A stretch of DNA of 9,024 bases from Paracoccaceae bacterium (GTDB taxonomy: Bacteria; Pseudomonadota; Alphaproteobacteria; Rhodobacterales; Rhodobacteraceae): NCBI GenBank assembly GCA_007120685.1, contig SKNG01000213.1:1-9024 (forward strand), in the 5' to 3' direction. The notes under the pieces were generated by a model that searched no databases, was not told the origin of the DNA, and worked only from the letters and a program-made list of their open reading frames with translations. This document shows positions 6,039-9,024 of this stretch, piece by piece. A program made the position numbers and the translations under genes. The stretch's first letter is position 1, and the number at the start of each line of letters is the position of its first letter.

Positions 6039-7307
6039 ATGGACAGGGAACAGGCGCAGGGGGCGCTTTTCGAAAAGCTGACCGGCGAGGTGCCGGATGA
6101 CGCGGCCGAGCCGCCCGATTTCCTGCGCCATGTCATCAGCCTGACGCTGACCAAGGCGGCCGACGGGCTGGCCGATGTGAAACTGGTGCTCAGCTGGCTG
6201 ATGGCGGCGCTGGGGGCGCCCTCGGTGCTGGTGGGCCTGCTGGTGCCGGTGCGAGAGGCCGGATCGCTGCTGCCGCAGATGCTGGCGGCGCCGCGCGTGC
6301 GGCGTCTGGCGCGGCGCAAATGGCTCTGGGCCGGGGCGGCGGCAGCGCAGGGGGCTGCGCTCTTGGCGATGGCGCTGGCCGGGGTGGCGCTGTCCGGCCT
6401 GTGGGCGGGGCTGGCGATTCTGGCTGCGCTGTTGGCGCTGGCGCTGGCGCGCGCGCTGGCCTCGGTCAGCTACAAGGACGTGCTGGGCCGGACGGTGGAA
6501 AAGGGCCATCGCGGCACGGTGACGGGACTGGCCGGTTCGCTGGCCTCGGGCGCAGTGCTGGTCTTCGCGCTGATGCTGATGACCGGCTGGGTGGACCGGT
6601 TCGCGCTGGTCATCGGCGCGCTGGTGCTGGCCGGCGGGGCCTTCCTTGCCGCCGCGCTGGTCTTTGCCGGGCTGGATGAGCCGCGCGAGGAACCCGCCGC
6701 GCCAGAGGATACGCTGCACGCCTTTCGCGCCATGGCCGGCCATCTGCGCGACGACCCGCAATTCGCCCGGCTGGTGCTGGCGCGGGGCCTGCTGACGGCC
6801 ACCGCGCTGGCCCCGCCCTATCTGGTGCTGCTGGCCTCCGGCGCGGCGGGGCAGGCGCTGGACAGTCTGGGCGCGATGCTGCTAGCCTCGGCCCTGGCCG
6901 CGCTGAGTTCCGGCTATGTCTGGGGGCGGCTGTCTGACCGGTCGGCGCGGTTGGTGCTGATGCTGACAGGCGTTGCCGGCGCCTTCGGCATGGCGCTGGC
7001 CGTGTTGCTGGACGGGCTGGGCATCGGCTGGGCCTTGCCGGGCGCGCTGTTTGCGCTGATGGTGGCGCATCAGGGCGTGCGAGTAGGGCGCAAGACCTAT
7101 CTGGTGGACATGGCGCCGAAGGACCGGCGCGCGAGCTACACGGCGCTGTCAAACACGCTGATCGGTGTGGTGCTGATGGGCGCGGGCATCTTCGGCGCGC
7201 TGGCCTCGCTGGCCGGGCCGGGGGTGACGCTTCTGGTCTTCGCTGCTATGGCTCTGGCCGGGGCCTGGGTGGCCCGGGGGCTGGAAGAAATCGGAGACAA
7301 GTCATGA
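6039..7307 (+). CDS. MFS-type membrane transporter, substrate unknown
   Basis: Protein of 422 residues with a soluble N-terminus (about 1-30) and then roughly eleven to twelve hydrophobic segments, consistent with a major facilitator superfamily carrier in the inner membrane. A basic cytosolic loop RVRRLARRKW at 86-95 sits where the 2-3 loop is expected, and GRLSDRS at 296-302 resembles the MFS motif A repeated in the 8-9 loop. A central charged loop at about 209-235 (DEPREEPAAPED and beyond) separates two halves. The substrate cannot be inferred. The start is ATG 6039 with only a weak AGG-type ribosome site in a CAGGCAGGCAGGC stretch; the frame is open far upstream but that part overlaps thrS. 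Its stop overlaps the next ATG (ATGA), so it is translationally coupled to the ABHD10-like hydrolase, which suggests linked function. It might be a permease-like protein outside classic MFS. Confidence 0.88.
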   Translation: MDREQAQGALFEKLTGEVPDDAAEPPDFLRHVISLTLTKAADGLADVKLVLSWLMAALGAPSVLVGLLVPVREAGSLLPQMLAAPRVRRLARRKWLWAGAAAAQGAALLAMALAGVALSGLWAGLAILAALLALALARALASVSYKDVLGRTVEKGHRGTVTGLAGSLASGAVLVFALMLMTGWVDRFALVIGALVLAGGAFLAAALVFAGLDEPREEPAAPEDTLHAFRAMAGHLRDDPQFARLVLARGLLTATALAPPYLVLLASGAAGQALDSLGAMLLASALAALSSGYVWGRLSDRSARLVLMLTGVAGAFGMALAVLLDGLGIGWALPGALFALMVAHQGVRVGRKTYLVDMAPKDRRASYTALSNTLIGVVLMGAGIFGALASLAGPGVTLLVFAAMALAGAWVARGLEEIGDKS

Positions 7308-8056
7308 GCGCGCCGGACATGCTGCAGACCGCACAGGGCCGCCGGATCGCCCATCACCGGGTGCCGGGCAGCGGGCCGGGGGTGGTGTTCCTGGGTGGTT
7401 TCCGGTCCGACATGACCGGCACAAAGGCAGTTTTTCTACATGAATGGGCAGAAAACCGCGGCCGCGCCTTCCTGCGCTTGGACTATTCCGGCCATGGCGC
7501 CAGCTCGGGCGAATTTCTGGACGGCTGCATCGGCGACTGGGCGGAAGACGCCATTGCCGCCTTTGACGCGCTGACGCAGGGGCCCCAGGTGCTGGTCGGC
7601 TCGTCGATGGGGGGATGGATCGCGCTTCTGCTGGCCCGCGCAAAGCCGGAGCGGGTGGCGGCGCTGGTCGGCATCGCCGCGGCACCGGATTTCACCGAAG
7701 ACAGCATGTGGCAGGGCTTCACGCAAGCCCAACGCACGGCGCTGATGGAAGCAGGCCATGTCGATCTGCCCTCGGACTACAGCGACGAGCCCTACCGCAT
7801 CACCCGCCGCCTGATCGAGGACGGGCGCGACAACCTGGTCCTGCGCGCCCCCCTGCCCCTGCCCTTTCCGGTGCGGCTGCTTCAGGGCACGGCAGACACC
7901 GATGTGCCGTCTTCGGTGGCGCTGAGGCTGCTGGAGCATGCCGAGAGCCCGGACCTGCGCCTGACGCTGGTCAAGGGCGCCGACCACCGCTTTTCCGACG
8001 ATGCATGCCTGGCGCTGCTGGCCGACACGCTGGACGGCCTGCCATCAAGCGCATGA
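7304..8056 (+). CDS. ABHD10-like alpha/beta hydrolase
   Basis: Serine hydrolase of 250 residues, full length for a compact alpha/beta-hydrolase without a large cap and without a signal peptide, so probably cytosolic. The nucleophile elbow is GSSMGG at 99-104 with S101; the likely acid is D198 in GTADTDVP (D200 is an alternative), and the base is H228 in GADHRFSD. The oxyanion-side segment FLGGFRSDMTGTKA at 29-42, LDYSGHGASSGEF at 59-71 and GPQVLVGSSMGGW closely resemble human mitochondrial ABHD10, described as an acyl-glucuronide esterase and protein depalmitoylase. By family, hydrolysis of a carboxylic ester or thioester is expected; the bacterial substrate is unknown. It overlaps the MFS stop and the next ATG by four bases each, placing it in the middle of a coupled three-gene operon. 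The family assignment rests on motifs recalled, not on a search. Confidence 0.9.
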   Translation: MSAPDMLQTAQGRRIAHHRVPGSGPGVVFLGGFRSDMTGTKAVFLHEWAENRGRAFLRLDYSGHGASSGEFLDGCIGDWAEDAIAAFDALTQGPQVLVGSSMGGWIALLLARAKPERVAALVGIAAAPDFTEDSMWQGFTQAQRTALMEAGHVDLPSDYSDEPYRITRRLIEDGRDNLVLRAPLPLPFPVRLLQGTADTDVPSSVALRLLEHAESPDLRLTLVKGADHRFSDDACLALLADTLDGLPSSA

Positions 8057-8946
8057 GCAACCGCTGGCCTGGCGCCCCGCCCGGCCCTTTGGTCGATACC
8101 GACCCGGCCGCCTGGCTGGCCGCGCGCGAAGCCCGCATCCCGGCGCTCAGGCCCGGCAACGAAAAGACCATCCGCTGGGCCGGCACGCCCGGGCACCGCA
8201 GCCCGCTGGCGGTGGTCTATATCCACGGCTTTTCCGCCAGCCGGCAGGAAATCTCGCCCGTGCCGGAACGGATCGCCCAGGGGCTGGGCGCCAATCTCTT
8301 CGCCACCCGCCTCGCCGGCCACGGCCGCGACGGCGCAGCGCTGGCACAAGCCAGCCTGCACGACTGGGCGCTGGACATCGCCGAGGCCATCGCCATCGGC
8401 CGCCGCCTCGGCAAGCGCCTGGTGCTGATCGGCACCTCCACCGGCGGATCGCTGGCCACGCTGGCGGCGCTGGAGCCCGAATGGGCCAAGGACATCGCCG
8501 GTCTGATCCTGATCTCGCCGAATTATGCGCTCAACAACCGCTTCGCCTGGATACTGGAGCTGCCCGGCGCGCGCCACTGGCTACCCTGGCTCATCGGGCG
8601 GGAACAGTCATGGCCGGCACTGAGCCCCGATCACGCCCGCCACTGGACGCTGCGCTACCCCACGCAGGCGCTGTTCACCCTGCGCGCGGCCCAGCGCGCA
8701 GCGGCGCGGGCCGATCATGGAAAGGCGCAGGTGCCGATGCTGGTCTTTCTGTCGGATACCGACCGCGTGGTGCAGGCCAGGGCCATCCGCCACACCGCCG
8801 CCCGCTGGGGTGCGCCTGTCACGCTAAAGGCCATCGATGACGCCGAAGACCCTTTCCAGCATGTCATCACCGGCGCCATCCGTTCGCCCGGCACCACCGA
8901 AACGGTCACGCGGACCAGCCTGCAATGGCTCGCCGCACTGCCCTGA
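8053..8946 (+). CDS. Alpha/beta hydrolase (serine aminopeptidase S33/hydrolase-4-like)
   Basis: Protein of 297 residues with a complete catalytic set: oxyanion motif VYIHGFSASRQE at 55-66, nucleophile elbow GTSTGG at 127-132 with S129, acid D237 in LSDTDRVV, and base H270 in DPFQHV. The segment between about 157 and 222 is Trp-rich (NRFAWILELPGARHWLPWLIG) and probably forms a lid over the active site, as in lysophospholipase/monoacylglycerol-lipase-like enzymes. No signal peptide is seen. By family it should cleave an ester or similar bond; the substrate is unknown, and it could also be called a carboxylesterase. The start ATG 8053 lies in an ATGA overlap with the previous gene; the frame is open further upstream but only as a shadow of that gene. 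Third codon positions lean to C (ATC, CGC, GCC) more than in truB or the MFS gene. It is the last gene of the operon in view. Confidence 0.9.
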   Translation: MSNRWPGAPPGPLVDTDPAAWLAAREARIPALRPGNEKTIRWAGTPGHRSPLAVVYIHGFSASRQEISPVPERIAQGLGANLFATRLAGHGRDGAALAQASLHDWALDIAEAIAIGRRLGKRLVLIGTSTGGSLATLAALEPEWAKDIAGLILISPNYALNNRFAWILELPGARHWLPWLIGREQSWPALSPDHARHWTLRYPTQALFTLRAAQRAAARADHGKAQVPMLVFLSDTDRVVQARAIRHTAARWGAPVTLKAIDDAEDPFQHVITGAIRSPGTTETVTRTSLQWLAALP

Positions 8947-8960
8947 ACCCTAAACCACAC

Positions 8961-9024
8961 CCCCTCTTTGCTCCGGAAATATCCCGGGGGGTGAATTGGC
9001 CGCAGGCCAAGAGGGGGGCAGCGC
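8961..9024 (-). repeat. Dispersed Rhodobacterales-type intergenic element, copy 3 (inverted, runs off window)
   Basis: Read on the minus strand it shows GCGCTGCCCCCC (the right part of a first hairpin as in copy 1), a hairpin TTGGCC/GGCCAA (9010-8996, loop TGC), a C-run, and a core GGGATATTTCCGGAGCAAAG. The order of parts equals copies 1 and 2 but the orientation is opposite. The left arm of the first hairpin would lie beyond base 9024. No gene lies between the hydrolase stop and the window end. Confidence 0.6.

Noticed and set aside
7882..8577. Minus-strand open frame across the two hydrolases
   Set aside because: Spans the junction of two strongly supported overlapping genes and shows no recognisable domain.

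Overview
The window is high-GC DNA from an alphaproteobacterium, most likely a member of the Rhodobacteraceae (Rhodobacter/Paracoccus-like). The basis is strongly G/C-biased third codon positions, the character of the encoded proteins, and a recurrent intergenic element (hairpins, a C-run, then a core like GGAGTATTTCGGGCAAGATG) that I know as typical of Rhodobacterales genomes. It looks like chromosomal backbone: no transposase, integrase, CRISPR, tRNA or rRNA is visible. Genus-level assignment is inference.

Layout, left to right. (1) A minus-strand ettA gene (ABC-F translation factor), cut by the left edge, diverges from (2) a small exported YHS-domain protein. (3) An SPFH/band-7 membrane protein overlaps a short NfeD-like membrane protein by one base, the classic SPFH-NfeD pair. 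(4) truB (tRNA pseudouridine-55 synthase) follows and converges with (5) a complete minus-strand thrS (threonyl-tRNA synthetase). (6) Divergent from thrS is a tight three-gene operon with ATGA overlaps at both junctions: an MFS-type transporter, an ABHD10-like serine hydrolase, and a second alpha/beta hydrolase with an S33/hydrolase-4-like fold. The window ends in an inverted copy of the intergenic element, whose orientation suggests a minus-strand gene ending just past the right edge.

How the genes relate: ettA, truB and thrS all serve translation but are not one operon. The SPFH/NfeD pair is a membrane-organisation module. The MFS/hydrolase/hydrolase operon is the least characterised part; its translational coupling suggests uptake or export linked to ester or thioester hydrolysis, but the substrate cannot be read from sequence. 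The thrS/MFS intergenic region holds a good thrS promoter whose -35 box overlaps a weaker candidate -35 for the MFS operon on the other strand.

I found no clearly new biological system. The items most worth following up are the ABHD10-like coupled operon, the three copies of the intergenic hairpin element, and the cysteine form of a YHS protein whose family includes selenoproteins.
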